Shown here piece after piece: positions 1 through 8,374 of a DNA stretch of 56,839 nt. This DNA comes from Burkholderiales bacterium (GTDB lineage: Bacteria; Pseudomonadota; Gammaproteobacteria; Burkholderiales; Burkholderiaceae_C), in contig JABEVE010000106.1 of the NCBI GenBank assembly GCA_013044035.1, positions 1 to 56,839 on the forward strand, read 5' to 3'. The notes under the pieces are model-generated. The model was not told the origin of the DNA and did not search any database. It worked only from the letters and a program-made list of their open reading frames with translations. The position numbers and the translations under genes were made by a program. How positions within the stretch are numbered: position 1 is the stretch's first letter; the number at the start of each line of letters is the position of its first letter.

Positions 1-1
1 C

Positions 2-934
2 CAGGGTGTGGCCGCTGCCGGCGCCGGCCCGCAGTGGCGCTACACCGACGCCGGCAGCGGCCACACCCTGGCGCGCTCCGAAGGGCTGGGCGTGGCCAGC
101 CTGGCGCTGTTCGCCAGCGGCCGGCTGTCGGACGACCCTGCCCAGCCCTTGCGCTGCGACGCCGCCGCGTTGCGCCGCATCGACGCTGCAACGCTGGCAC
201 GGGCCTTCCAGGTTGGCCCCGACAACCCCTTGGTGGGACTGGAAGGCCGCGCCCGACTGCTGCGCAATCTGGGCGACGCCATGCGTGCCGCGCCCGACGT
301 GTTCGCCGACCCCGAGCGCCCCGAAAGTCTGCGCCTGGGGTGCTTGTTCGACCATTGCCTTGCCCACACCGCGACGCCGGACGAGCAGGGGAACCTGAGC
401 GTGCGCGCTGACACCCTTCTGGCCACCCTGCTGCGCCTGCTCGGCCCGGTGTGGCCGGGCCGGCTGAAGCTGGCCGGCGTGAATCTGGGCGACTGCTGGC
501 ATCACCCAGCCACCGATGATGGCTACATGCCCTTCCACAAACTGACGCAGTGGCTGACTTACTCGCTGGTCGAGCCGCTGCAATGGGGCGGCCTGCCGGT
601 GCGCGAACTCGACGCCCTCACCGGCCTGCCCGAGTACCGCAACGGCGGCCTGCTGCTCGATTGCGGCTTGCTGCAACCGCGCGACGCCGCGCTGGCGAGC
701 CAGCCCCTGACCGTGGACAGCGAACCGGTGGTGGAGTGGCGCGCCCTCACGGTTGCGCTGCTCGACGAACTCGCCGACGCCGTGCGCGCGCAACTGGGCG
801 TGAGCGCGGCGCAATTTCCGCTGACCCAGGTGATCGAGGGCGGCGCCTGGTTCGCCGGCCGCCGCATCGCCGCCGAACGCCGCGCCGACGGCGGGCCGCC
901 GCTGCGCATCGTCAGCGACGGCACGGTGTTCTGA
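2..934 (+). CDS. URC4/Urg3-like protein (DUF1688), 5' end outside window
   Basis: The reading frame is open from the first bases of the window, so the N-terminus is missing; about 310 residues remain of a family that is usually around 400. The protein resembles the DUF1688 family, which includes yeast Urc4/Urg3 of the URC uracil-degradation pathway. In that pathway uracil is first converted to UMP and then broken down to urea and a three-carbon product; the exact reaction of Urc4 is not settled. The assignment rests on recognising the general sequence style (for example YMPFHKLTQWLTYSL and LTGLPEYRNGGLLLD) and above all on the neighbour: upp, which encodes the Urc6 activity, follows 57 bases downstream. 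A GTP-cyclohydrolase-II-like Urc1 gene would be expected just upstream of the window. Confidence 0.8.
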   Translation, partial: QGVAAAGAGPQWRYTDAGSGHTLARSEGLGVASLALFASGRLSDDPAQPLRCDAAALRRIDAATLARAFQVGPDNPLVGLEGRARLLRNLGDAMRAAPDVFADPERPESLRLGCLFDHCLAHTATPDEQGNLSVRADTLLATLLRLLGPVWPGRLKLAGVNLGDCWHHPATDDGYMPFHKLTQWLTYSLVEPLQWGGLPVRELDALTGLPEYRNGGLLLDCGLLQPRDAALASQPLTVDSEPVVEWRALTVALLDELADAVRAQLGVSAAQFPLTQVIEGGAWFAGRRIAAERRADGGPPLRIVSDGTVF

Positions 935-991
935 CGCCCCAGGCCACGCCCGGCTCGCCCCATCACAACCCAGCAGCAACGGAGAACCCCG

Positions 992-1627
992 ATGAACGAT
1001 CCCATGGTCCATGTCGTCAACCACCCGCTGGTGCAGCACAAGCTGACGCTCGCGCGCAGCAAGGACACCACCACCGACAACTTCCGCCGCCTGGTGCGCG
1101 AGATCGCCGCGATGCTGGCCTACGAGGCCACGCGCGACCTGCCCACCGAGGAGGTGGAGATCGTCACCCCGGTCGCCGCCTGTCGCATGCCGCTGCTCAG
1201 CGGCAAGAAGCTGTGCCTGGTGTCCATCCTGCGCGCCGGCAACGGCATGCTCGACGGCATGATCGACCTGCTGCCCAACGCCCGCGTCGGCCACATCGGC
1301 CTGTACCGCGACCCCGACACGCTGGAGCCGGTGGAGTACTACTTCAAGGTGCCCGACGACATGGCCGAGCGCCTGGTCATCGTCGTCGACCCCATGCTCG
1401 CCACCGGCAACTCGGCCGCCGCGGCGCTGTCGCGGCTCAAGGACGCCGGCGCGAACACGCTCAAGCTCGTCAATCTTCTGGCCGCACCCGAGGGCCTGCA
1501 CACGGTGCGTGCGGCCCACCCGGACGTGCCCATCACCTTGGCTGCGGTGGACGAGCGCCTCAACGAACACGGCTATATCGTGCCCGGCCTGGGCGATGCG
1601 GGCGACCGGATTTTCGGGACCAAATGA
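992..1627 (+). CDS. upp: Uracil phosphoribosyltransferase
   Basis: Converts uracil and PRPP to UMP in the cytoplasm. The 211-residue length is normal for the family. The PRPP-binding loop is visible as [18 protein letters not shown], and the C-terminal uracil-binding end reads [13 protein letters not shown]. The ATG at 992 is preceded by a GGAG sequence; a second in-frame Met lies four codons later. The stop codon overlaps the start of the next gene (ATGA), so translation of the regulator is probably coupled. Lying between a URC4-like gene and cytosine deaminase, it likely supplies UMP both for salvage and for URC-type uracil degradation. Confidence 0.97.
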   Translation: MNDPMVHVVNHPLVQHKLTLARSKDTTTDNFRRLVREIAAMLAYEATRDLPTEEVEIVTPVAACRMPLLSGKKLCLVSILRAGNGMLDGMIDLLPNARVGHIGLYRDPDTLEPVEYYFKVPDDMAERLVIVVDPMLATGNSAAAALSRLKDAGANTLKLVNLLAAPEGLHTVRAAHPDVPITLAAVDERLNEHGYIVPGLGDAGDRIFGTK

Positions 1628-2424
1628 TGGCTGCCGCGTCGGCGCTGGTCGCTGCGGCTGCGCCGCGGCAGCGCACTGCCGCGGCGGCCGCGGGCCGCAT
1701 CCGCCTGGCGAACGAGGCCGCCATCGTGCGCGCGGCCGAGGCCGTGTTCGCGCGTGACGGTTTTCGCGGCGCCAGCATGGCCGCGATTGCCGCGCAGGCC
1801 GGGGTGGCCAAAGCGAACATCCACTACTACTTCCGCACCAAGCAGCAGCTCTACCGCGCGGTGCTGGAGGGCATGCTGCACGACTGGCTGGCCGAGACCG
1901 ACGGCATTCGCGCCGATGCCGACCCGGCGCAGGCGCTGGGCGCGTATGTGCGCGCCAAGATGGCGTTGGCGCAAACCCGGCCCGAGGCCTCGCGCGTGTT
2001 CGCCGGCGAGATGCTGCGCGGCGCCCCCGAGATGCAGAACATTCTGCGCGGCGAACTGCGCGAGCTGGTGGCGCGCAAGTCGGCCGTGATCGAAGGCTGG
2101 ATCGCGCAGGGGCGCATGGCGCCGGTCGATCCGCCGCACCTGTTGTTCACCATCTGGGCCGCGACCCAGACCTATGCCGACTTCGCCCCCCAGGTGCGCG
2201 CCGTGCTGGGCGCGCGCAGCCTGCGCGGCGCGGCCTGGCAGCGCGCCACCGACCACGTGGTCAGCCTGGTGCTGCGCGGCTGCGGGCTGGGCGATCGGCT
2301 TGAAGCGGCATCGGCCACAGCCGCCGCGCCGCGCCGTGCGGCTGGCGGATCCCCCACGCCAGCCGCTCCCCACCCCAGCCCTCCCCGCTTGCGGGGAGGC
2401 AGCAAAACCTCCGGGCAGGGCTGA
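1624..2424 (+). CDS. TetR-family regulator, RutR-like
   Basis: A 266-residue DNA-binding regulator. An N-terminal TetR helix-turn-helix occupies about residues 25-72 ([20 protein letters not shown] is the recognition region). The C-terminal ligand domain resembles that of RutR, the uracil-responsive repressor of pyrimidine catabolism in E. coli. The ATG at 1624 overlaps the upp stop; a second ATG follows directly at 1627. The operon context (uracil and cytosine uptake and breakdown) suggests uracil or thymine as effector; that is inference. The last 35 or so residues are Ala/Pro/Ser-rich and come from DNA containing a palindrome at 2381-2398, so the ancestral C-terminus probably ended near residue 225. 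Confidence 0.85.
   Translation: MMAAASALVAAAAPRQRTAAAAAGRIRLANEAAIVRAAEAVFARDGFRGASMAAIAAQAGVAKANIHYYFRTKQQLYRAVLEGMLHDWLAETDGIRADADPAQALGAYVRAKMALAQTRPEASRVFAGEMLRGAPEMQNILRGELRELVARKSAVIEGWIAQGRMAPVDPPHLLFTIWAATQTYADFAPQVRAVLGARSLRGAAWQRATDHVVSLVLRGCGLGDRLEAASATAAAPRRAAGGSPTPAAPHPSPPRLRGGSKTSGQG
2381..2398. repeat. REP-like palindrome inside the regulator's 3' end
   Basis: CTCCCCGC-TT-GCGGGGAG is a perfect 8-base inverted repeat. Its flanks (CCCCAGCC before, GCAGC after) resemble small palindromic repeats scattered through many proteobacterial genomes. It is translated as the Pro/Arg-rich tail of the TetR protein (PSPPRLRGG). There is no T-tract, so it is not a classical terminator. Whether the element is dispersed in this genome cannot be judged from one copy. 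Confidence 0.5.
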
Positions 2425-2471
2425 GAGCACGCCCCGACCAGGCGACTGCAACAACCCGAAAGGAACGCACG

Positions 2472-3746
2472 ATGCTGGACCTCATGCTTCGCAACGCCAC
2501 CTTGCCCGACGGCCGGGTCGGGATCGACATCGGCATCGAGCACGGCCGCATCGCCGCGCTACAGCCGCATCTGCCGGCGCAGGCAGGGCGCGAAATCGAC
2601 TGCGCCGGTCAGCTCGTCACCCCGCCCTTCGTCGACGCGCATTTCCACATGGACTCCACGCTCAGCTACGGCCTGCCGCGTGTCAACCGGAGCGGCACGC
2701 TGCTGGAGGGTATCGCGCTGTGGGGCGAACTCAAACCCTTGCTGACGCAGGAGGACCTGGTCGAGCGCGCGCTGGCGTATTGCGACTGGGCGGTGGCCAA
2801 GGGACTGCTGGCGATCCGCTCCCACGTGGACGTGTGCGACGACCGCCTGCTGGCGGTGGAAGCGCTGCTGCACGTGCGCGAGCGGGTCAAGCCCTATCTC
2901 GACTTGCAACTCGTCGCCTTCCCGCAGGACGGTGCGCTGCGCTCGACCAGCGCCCTGGCCAACCTCGAGCGCGCACTTGACCTGGGCGTGGACGTGGTGG
3001 GCGGCATTCCGCACTTCGAACGCACGTTTGCCGATGGCACCGAGTCGGTGCGCGTCCTGTGCGAACTGGCCGCGGAGCGCGGGCTGATGGTGGACATGCA
3101 TTGCGACGAATCCGACGATCCGCTGTCCCGCCACATCGAAACCCTGGCCTTCCACGCTCAGCGTCTCGGGCTGCAGGGGCGCGTCACCGGCTCGCACCTC
3201 ACCTCCATGCACAGCATGGACAACGATTACGTCTCCAAGCTGCTGCCGTTGTTGCGCGAAGCGGGCGTGGCCGCCATCGCCAATCCGCTGATCAACATCA
3301 CCCTGCAGGGCCGGCGTGACACCTACCCCAAGCGCCGCGGCATGACCCGCGTGCCCGAGCTGCTGGCCGCGGGCATACCCGTGGCGTTTGGCCAGGACTG
3401 CGTGATGGACCCGTGGTACAGCCTGGGCAGTGGCGACATGCTCGAAGTGGCCCACATGGGCCTGCATGTGGCACAGATGACCGGGCAGGACGCGATGCGC
3501 CAATGCCTGGCCGCCGTCACCACCACGCCCGCCGCCATCCTCGGGCTGCAGGGCTACGGGCTGGAGGTCGGCTGCCGCGCCGACCTCGTGCTGCTGCAAG
3601 CCGGAGACCCGGTCGACGCCATTCGCCTGCGTGCCACGCGGCTGGCGGTGATCCGTGGCGGCAAGCTTATCGCCGCCACGCCACCCGCGACCGCGGCCCT
3701 GCAGTTGCCGGGTCGCCCGGCCGCGGTGGATTGGCGCCGTGGCTGA
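2472..3746 (+). CDS. codA: Cytosine deaminase (amidohydrolase)
   Basis: Deaminates cytosine to uracil and ammonia in the cytoplasm, feeding the upp step. The 424-residue protein follows E. coli CodA along its whole length. Metal ligands and catalytic residues are visible: H57 and H59 (VDAHFHMDS), H210 with E213 (MHCDES), H242 (GSHLTSMHS) and D309 (AFGQDCVMDPW). The conserved NPLINITLQGRRDTYPKRRG segment is present. The residue after the metal Asp is Cys310, where E. coli CodA has Asp314; this position influences substrate choice, so related substrates are possible. The ATG at 2472 has AAAGGA upstream. It follows the regulator by 47 bases in the same operon. Confidence 0.93.
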   Translation: MLDLMLRNATLPDGRVGIDIGIEHGRIAALQPHLPAQAGREIDCAGQLVTPPFVDAHFHMDSTLSYGLPRVNRSGTLLEGIALWGELKPLLTQEDLVERALAYCDWAVAKGLLAIRSHVDVCDDRLLAVEALLHVRERVKPYLDLQLVAFPQDGALRSTSALANLERALDLGVDVVGGIPHFERTFADGTESVRVLCELAAERGLMVDMHCDESDDPLSRHIETLAFHAQRLGLQGRVTGSHLTSMHSMDNDYVSKLLPLLREAGVAAIANPLINITLQGRRDTYPKRRGMTRVPELLAAGIPVAFGQDCVMDPWYSLGSGDMLEVAHMGLHVAQMTGQDAMRQCLAAVTTTPAAILGLQGYGLEVGCRADLVLLQAGDPVDAIRLRATRLAVIRGGKLIAATPPATAALQLPGRPAAVDWRRG

Positions 3747-3889
3747 TGCCCGGGCAGCGCCGCATGCGCGGACTGCAGCCCAGCCGGGGTCCACGCCGGG
3801 CCCCGCACCGTACCCCTCATGCCCGGCTTGGAACGTCGCACCGGGCCGGCATGCGTCAGGGTCATCGGGAATGAATTTTGCTTTGTTTT

Positions 3890-3916
3890 TGTCTACGATT
3901 AGGTGTCGTTCAGACA
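3890..3916. promoter_or_regulatory. Imperfect inverted repeat over a candidate -10 element, upstream of the permease
   Basis: TGTCT-ACGA (3890-3898) faces TCGT-TC-AGACA (3906-3916), an inverted repeat with a two-base bulge. It covers TACGAT (3894-3899), a plausible -10 element, just after an unusually T-rich stretch (3875-3893) in this GC-rich region. The 225-base gap between codA and the permease could thus hold an internal promoter and operator. It does not match the recalled RutR consensus (TTGACCA-N2-TGGTCAA), so the regulator is unknown. Confidence 0.3.
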
Positions 3917-3971
3917 GCGCCAGACTGCCCCCGACACGACGCATCCCCGCCCTGCACAACGAGGACACTCC

Positions 3972-5381
3972 ATGAACAGTTCCATCGCCCCATCCGCCCT
4001 GCCAGGCTACGAGCCCGGCATCGAAACCCGCGGCATTGAACGCGTGCCGCCGCATCAGCGCGCGCATGTGCGCATCTTCGACAACTTCACCATGTGGCTG
4101 TCGGCCAATCTGGTCATCTCCACCGTGGCGCTCGGCGCGCTCGCCATCCCGGTGTTCGGCCTGGGGTTCTGGGACAGCGTGGCGGTCATCGTCGGCTTCA
4201 ACATTCTGGGGGTGCTGCCGGTGGCGTTCTTCTCCACGCTGGGCCCCAAGCTCGGCCTGCGGCAGATGACCATCTCGCGCTTTTCCTTCGGCTGGAATGG
4301 CGCCAAGGTCATGGCGCTGTTCAACGTCGCCGCGTGCATCGGCTGGTCGGCGGTGAACGTCATCGTCGGCGCGCAGATCGTCACGGCCATTTCCGGCGGC
4401 GCCGTGCCCACCTGGGCCGGCATCCTCATCATCGCCGCCCTCACCACCACGGTCAGCATCTACGGCTACCGCTACGTGCATCGCTATGAGCGTTACGCGT
4501 GGATGCCCATGGCCATCATTTTCCTCATCGTGCTCGCCACCGCGGGCGGCCAGATGCAGGCCATTCCCACCCCGGCGTGGACCATGGCGCATGTGGCCTC
4601 GCTGGTGTCGTTCGGCGGCGCCATCTTCGGCTTCGCCACCGGCTGGAGTTCCTACGCCGCCGATTACAACGTCAACCAACCCGAGAACACGGCGCCCTCG
4701 CGCGTGTTCTGGCTCACCTTCCTCGGCGTGTTCATTCCCTGCGTGCTGCTGGAGATCTTCGGCATGTCGCTCACCACCGTGGCCGCCTATGGCAAAGCCA
4801 GCGCCAACGGCGGCGGCGCCCTGCTCGCTGCGGTGCTGCAGCCCCTGGGCGGCACGGGCCAGTTGCTGCTGCTGTTGCTGGCGCTGTCGGTCATCGCCAA
4901 CAACATCCCCAACGACTACAGCCTGGGCCTGTCGATGCAGGTGCTGGGCAAAGGCTTTCAGAAGATCAACCGGGCGGTGTGGACCCTGATCGGAGCCGTG
5001 GTCTACATCGCCATCGCCATTCCCTCGGCCGCGCACTTCAACGCCACGCTGGAGAACTTCCTGCTGCTGGTCGCCTACTGGCTGGGGCCCTGGGCCATCA
5101 TCCTCATCCTCGAGCACGCCGTGTTCCGCCGCGGGCGCTACAACGTGGACGACTGGAACACCCGCGCCAAGCTTCCCTCGGGCTGGGCCGCCGTCATCGC
5201 AATGGCACTGGGCCTGCTCGGCGTCTACCTGGGCGCGGCGCAGACCATGTTCGTCGGCCCCGTCGCCGGCTTGTTCAACCCGCCCTACGGCATGGACATC
5301 GGCTTCGAGCTCGGCGTGGTGGTCGCCGCCATCGCCTACCTCATCCTGCGTCCCGTCGAACTGCGAGGAACGGCCGGCTGA
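3972..5381 (+). CDS. NCS1-family cytosine/purine permease
   Basis: An inner-membrane nucleobase transporter of 469 residues with about twelve hydrophobic segments, of the purine-cytosine permease (NCS1) family that includes CodB and fungal Fcy2. Family features are the N-terminal RGIERVPPHQR and NFTMWLSANLV, the GWSAVNVIVGAQIV helix, SYAADYNVNQP, and NNIPNDYSLGLSMQ. The start at 3972 is preceded by GAGGACACTCC. Its place between cytosine deaminase and a uracil permease makes cytosine the most likely substrate, but NCS1 specificity cannot be read from sequence alone. Confidence 0.88.
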   Translation: MNSSIAPSALPGYEPGIETRGIERVPPHQRAHVRIFDNFTMWLSANLVISTVALGALAIPVFGLGFWDSVAVIVGFNILGVLPVAFFSTLGPKLGLRQMTISRFSFGWNGAKVMALFNVAACIGWSAVNVIVGAQIVTAISGGAVPTWAGILIIAALTTTVSIYGYRYVHRYERYAWMPMAIIFLIVLATAGGQMQAIPTPAWTMAHVASLVSFGGAIFGFATGWSSYAADYNVNQPENTAPSRVFWLTFLGVFIPCVLLEIFGMSLTTVAAYGKASANGGGALLAAVLQPLGGTGQLLLLLLALSVIANNIPNDYSLGLSMQVLGKGFQKINRAVWTLIGAVVYIAIAIPSAAHFNATLENFLLLVAYWLGPWAIILILEHAVFRRGRYNVDDWNTRAKLPSGWAAVIAMALGLLGVYLGAAQTMFVGPVAGLFNPPYGMDIGFELGVVVAAIAYLILRPVELRGTAG

Positions 5382-5527
5382 CATCTCCGGCGCCGGGGTT
5401 GCGCCGACACAAGCGACTGCCGCCGTGCCCGGCGGCTGCCGGACGCGCCCGAGCACCCGCATATCCATCACAACAGGGCCGCCACGCAGACCCAGAGGCA
5501 AGCCCGACAACCCAGGGAGTTGCAACC

Positions 5528-6850
5528 ATGGCCGAGTCTTATTTCCCCAAATGGAAGGTGAAGATCAGCGGCGTTATCGCACCGGATGAGCGCTTGCCGG
5601 CGCCGCAGAACCTGGCGATGGGCCTGCAGCATGTGGTGGCCATGTTCGGCTCCACCGTGTTCGCGCCACTGCTCATGGGCTTCAACCCCAACATCGCCAT
5701 TCTGATGAGCGGCGTGGGCACGCTGATTTTTTTCCTCATTGTCGGCGGTCGGGTGCCGAGCTATCTGGGCTCCTCGTTCTCGTTCATCGGCGCGGTGATT
5801 GCCGCCAGCGGCTACTCCGGAACCGGGCCGAATGCCAACATCGCCTTGGCACTGGGCGGCATCGTCGCCTGCGGCGTGGCGTACGCGCTCATCGGGCTGG
5901 TGGTCATGGGCATCGGCGTGCGCTGGATCGAGCGCCTCATGCCGCCGGTGGTCACCGGCTCGGTGGTCGCCGTCATCGGCCTGAACCTGGCGCCCATCGC
6001 CATCAAGTCGCACGGCGCCACCAGCTTCGACGACTGGATGGCCGTGGTCACCTTCGTCAGCGTCGGCCTGGTCGCGGTGTACACGCGCGGCATGGTGCAG
6101 CGCCTGCTCATCCTGGTGGGCCTGCTCGTCGCCAGCGTGGTGTACGCGGTGCTGGCCAACGGTTTCGGCCTCGGCCCGGCGATGGACTTCGCCGGCGTGG
6201 CCAACGCCGCCTGGTTCGGCATGCCGCAGTTCACCGTGCCGATGTTCCAGCCCCGGGCCATCGGCCTCATCGTGCCGGTGGTGGTGATTCTGGTGGCCGA
6301 GAACCTGGGTCACATCAAGGCCGTCACCGCGATGACCGGGCAGAACCTGGACCGCTACATGGGTCGCGCCTTCCTGGGCGACGGCCTGGCCACCATTGTC
6401 TCGGGCACCGCCGGCGGCACCGGGGTGACCACCTACGCCGAGAACATCGGCGTCATGGCCGCCACCAAAATCTATTCCACGCTCATCTTCGCCACCGCCG
6501 CGGTCATCGCCATCGTGCTCGGCTTCAGCCCCAAGTTCGGCGCGCTCATCCACCTCATCCCCTTCCCCGTGCTGCGCGGCGTGGCCATCGTCATCTTCGG
6601 CCTCATCGCCGTGTCCGGCGCGCGCATCTGGGTGGACAACAAGGTGGACTTCTCCGACAGCCGCAACCTCATCATCGTTGCCATCACGCTGATGCTGGGC
6701 ACGGCCGACTTCACGCTGAAGTTCGGCGGCTTCGCCCTCGGCGGCATCGGCACCGCCACCTTCGGCGCCATCCTGCTGTACGCGCTGCTCGGCCCCAAGG
6801 GAGGCCACGCGACGCGGGATCCGGGCAAGGTGCTCGACGCCGTGCAGTAA
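5528..6850 (+). CDS. rutG: NCS2-family pyrimidine permease, RutG-like
   Basis: A 440-residue inner-membrane transporter of the nucleobase:cation symporter 2 family. It follows E. coli RutG closely from end to end: VAPDERLPAPQNLAMGLQH at the start, GGRVPSYLGSSFSFIGAVI, WIERLMPPVVTGSVV, the conserved VAENLGHIKAVTAMTGQN helix, and GGTGVTTYAENIGVMA. Uracil (and possibly thymine) is the expected substrate. The ATG at 5528 is preceded by GGGAGTTGCAACC. It is the last gene of the + strand pyrimidine operon. No other rut gene is present, so here the RutG-type carrier serves a cluster built around upp and URC4 rather than the Rut oxygenase pathway. Confidence 0.92.
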   Translation: MAESYFPKWKVKISGVIAPDERLPAPQNLAMGLQHVVAMFGSTVFAPLLMGFNPNIAILMSGVGTLIFFLIVGGRVPSYLGSSFSFIGAVIAASGYSGTGPNANIALALGGIVACGVAYALIGLVVMGIGVRWIERLMPPVVTGSVVAVIGLNLAPIAIKSHGATSFDDWMAVVTFVSVGLVAVYTRGMVQRLLILVGLLVASVVYAVLANGFGLGPAMDFAGVANAAWFGMPQFTVPMFQPRAIGLIVPVVVILVAENLGHIKAVTAMTGQNLDRYMGRAFLGDGLATIVSGTAGGTGVTTYAENIGVMAATKIYSTLIFATAAVIAIVLGFSPKFGALIHLIPFPVLRGVAIVIFGLIAVSGARIWVDNKVDFSDSRNLIIVAITLMLGTADFTLKFGGFALGGIGTATFGAILLYALLGPKGGHATRDPGKVLDAVQ

Positions 6851-6862
6851 ACCGGCCGGCGA

Positions 6863-8341
6863 TCAGTCCGCGAGCGCCTCGCCCCGTTCTGCCGCCACCG
6901 TGCCGAAACGAAGCAGTTCCAGCCCCGCGCTCTTGCCGTCGCGCAGACGACCCAGCAAGAGCCGGTAGGTGTCCAGGTCGAACGCCTGTGCACGCGCCTC
7001 GGCCCGGCGCGCGTGCAGCACGGTGTCGAGTTCCTCGGCGTCGCGCGCGGTGCCGAGATGGCACCACTGGTCGAACACATGCACCTCGCTGCGCGCTCCC
7101 ACCGCATCCCATTCGCGCAGGCCGATGGGTCCGCCGTAGGGCCACGCCTGCAGACGTTGCGCCGCCAGTGCCATCTGAAGCCGCAAGTGATGGCGCTGCG
7201 GGCTTTCCTCGCCGCAGCACACCCCCTTGCAACGCCCGAGCTGGTGGGCGAAGCATCGCCCCTTGCCCGATTCCAGGCCCAGCGCCTGCGGACACAGCGC
7301 CTGCGCTTCGGCCAGTTCGCGCAGTGCGTCCAGCGCCTGCCGCTTGCTGCGGTAGGTGCCGTACAGGCGGGAGAATTCGGCGGGATGCAGGGCATCGCCG
7401 CGCACCAGTTCGAGCAAGGGACGCTCGCGAGGGTCGTCCGCCAGCCGCCAGGCGCACAAGTTGCGCTCGCGCCGCAACTGGCGGTTGAGCAGCGGTTGCA
7501 GGTTCTTCACCAGGCGCGCTTCCAGCAGCAGGGCGCCGAACTCGCCAGCGGTTTCGCGCCATTCGACGCGGCGCAATTCCTGCGCGATGCGCATCTCGCG
7601 CGGCTCACGGTGGTCGGCCTGGAAGTGCGCCTGCACCCGAGCGCGCAGGCGCACGCTCTTGCCGATGTACAGCGGAATCGGGCCTTGGCCGTAGAACAGG
7701 TACACACCCGGGCCGGTGGGAATGCTCTCCAGCGGTGTTTCAAGCCGGGGCGGCACGCTGGCGCTGGCGCGCAGCAGTTCGCCAGCCGCTGCTTCCAGAC
7801 GAGTCGCGCCCAACTCGTGGCGCACCACGTCGAGCCAGGCGCGCAGCACGTCCACATCGCCCATCGCGCGGTGCCGCGCCAGGGTCTGCAGGCCGTGGCG
7901 GCGCATGATGGCGTCCAGTCCATGGCCCTGCGCCGCAGGGTAGAGCCGACGTGCCAGCCGCACGGTGCACAGCGTCTTCACCCGCAGGTCCACGCCCTCA
8001 CGCGCGGCGGCGTTCTTCAGGAAGCCGTGGTCGAAGCGCACGTTATGGGCCACCAGCACGGCGCCGTCCAGCAGATCGAGTAATTCTGGCAGCACGGCGC
8101 CGAAAGACGGCGCGTCGGCCACCATGGCGTCGGTGATGCCGGTGAGCTGCTGGATGAAACCGGGGATGCGCTGCCCCGGGTTGAGCAGCCGGCTCCAGCG
8201 CGCCACCTCGCGCCCATCCTCGAAGCGCACCGCCGCCACCTCGGTGATGCGGTCGTGCACGGGATTGCCCCCGGTGGTTTCCAGATCGAGCAGAACGTAG
8301 CGGGGCAGCATGGGGGGATTGTGCGACAGGCCCGCGACCAC
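6863..8341 (-). CDS. DnaQ-type 3'-5' exonuclease fused to a UvrC-like GIY-YIG domain
   Basis: A 492-residue two-part nuclease. Residues about 11-190 are an exonuclease of the DnaQ/DEDDh type: LDLETTGG (DxE), AHNVRFDHGFL and HRAMGDVDVL (H-x5-D). Residues about 207-290 are a GIY-YIG endonuclease (GPGVYLFYG and LYIGKSVRLRARV), as in UvrC and the UvrC homologue Cho. A Cys-rich stretch (CFAHQLGRCKGVCC) follows, as in related UvrC/Cho proteins. A DNA-repair role is likely. AAGGAG lies directly against the GTG at 8341; an ATG at 8311 (MLPRYVLLDLETTGG) is an alternative start that loses nothing conserved. The gene is convergent with rutG, 12 bases away. Confidence 0.88.
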   Translation of the reverse strand: MVAGLSHNPPMLPRYVLLDLETTGGNPVHDRITEVAAVRFEDGREVARWSRLLNPGQRIPGFIQQLTGITDAMVADAPSFGAVLPELLDLLDGAVLVAHNVRFDHGFLKNAAAREGVDLRVKTLCTVRLARRLYPAAQGHGLDAIMRRHGLQTLARHRAMGDVDVLRAWLDVVRHELGATRLEAAAGELLRASASVPPRLETPLESIPTGPGVYLFYGQGPIPLYIGKSVRLRARVQAHFQADHREPREMRIAQELRRVEWRETAGEFGALLLEARLVKNLQPLLNRQLRRERNLCAWRLADDPRERPLLELVRGDALHPAEFSRLYGTYRSKRQALDALRELAEAQALCPQALGLESGKGRCFAHQLGRCKGVCCGEESPQRHHLRLQMALAAQRLQAWPYGGPIGLREWDAVGARSEVHVFDQWCHLGTARDAEELDTVLHARRAEARAQAFDLDTYRLLLGRLRDGKSAGLELLRFGTVAAERGEALAD

Positions 8342-8374
8342 CTCCTTGCGCGGCCCACCCGCCGGGGCGGGATC

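Noticed and set aside
2559-5525. A 988-codon open frame on the minus strand
   Set aside because: It is the antisense of codA and the permease gene; its translation is His/Gly/Asp/Arg-rich without domains, as GC-rich shadows typically are.
5468-6808. A 446-codon minus-strand open frame
   Set aside because: Mirror of the RutG-like gene, low-complexity His/Gly/Asp composition and no recognisable motif.
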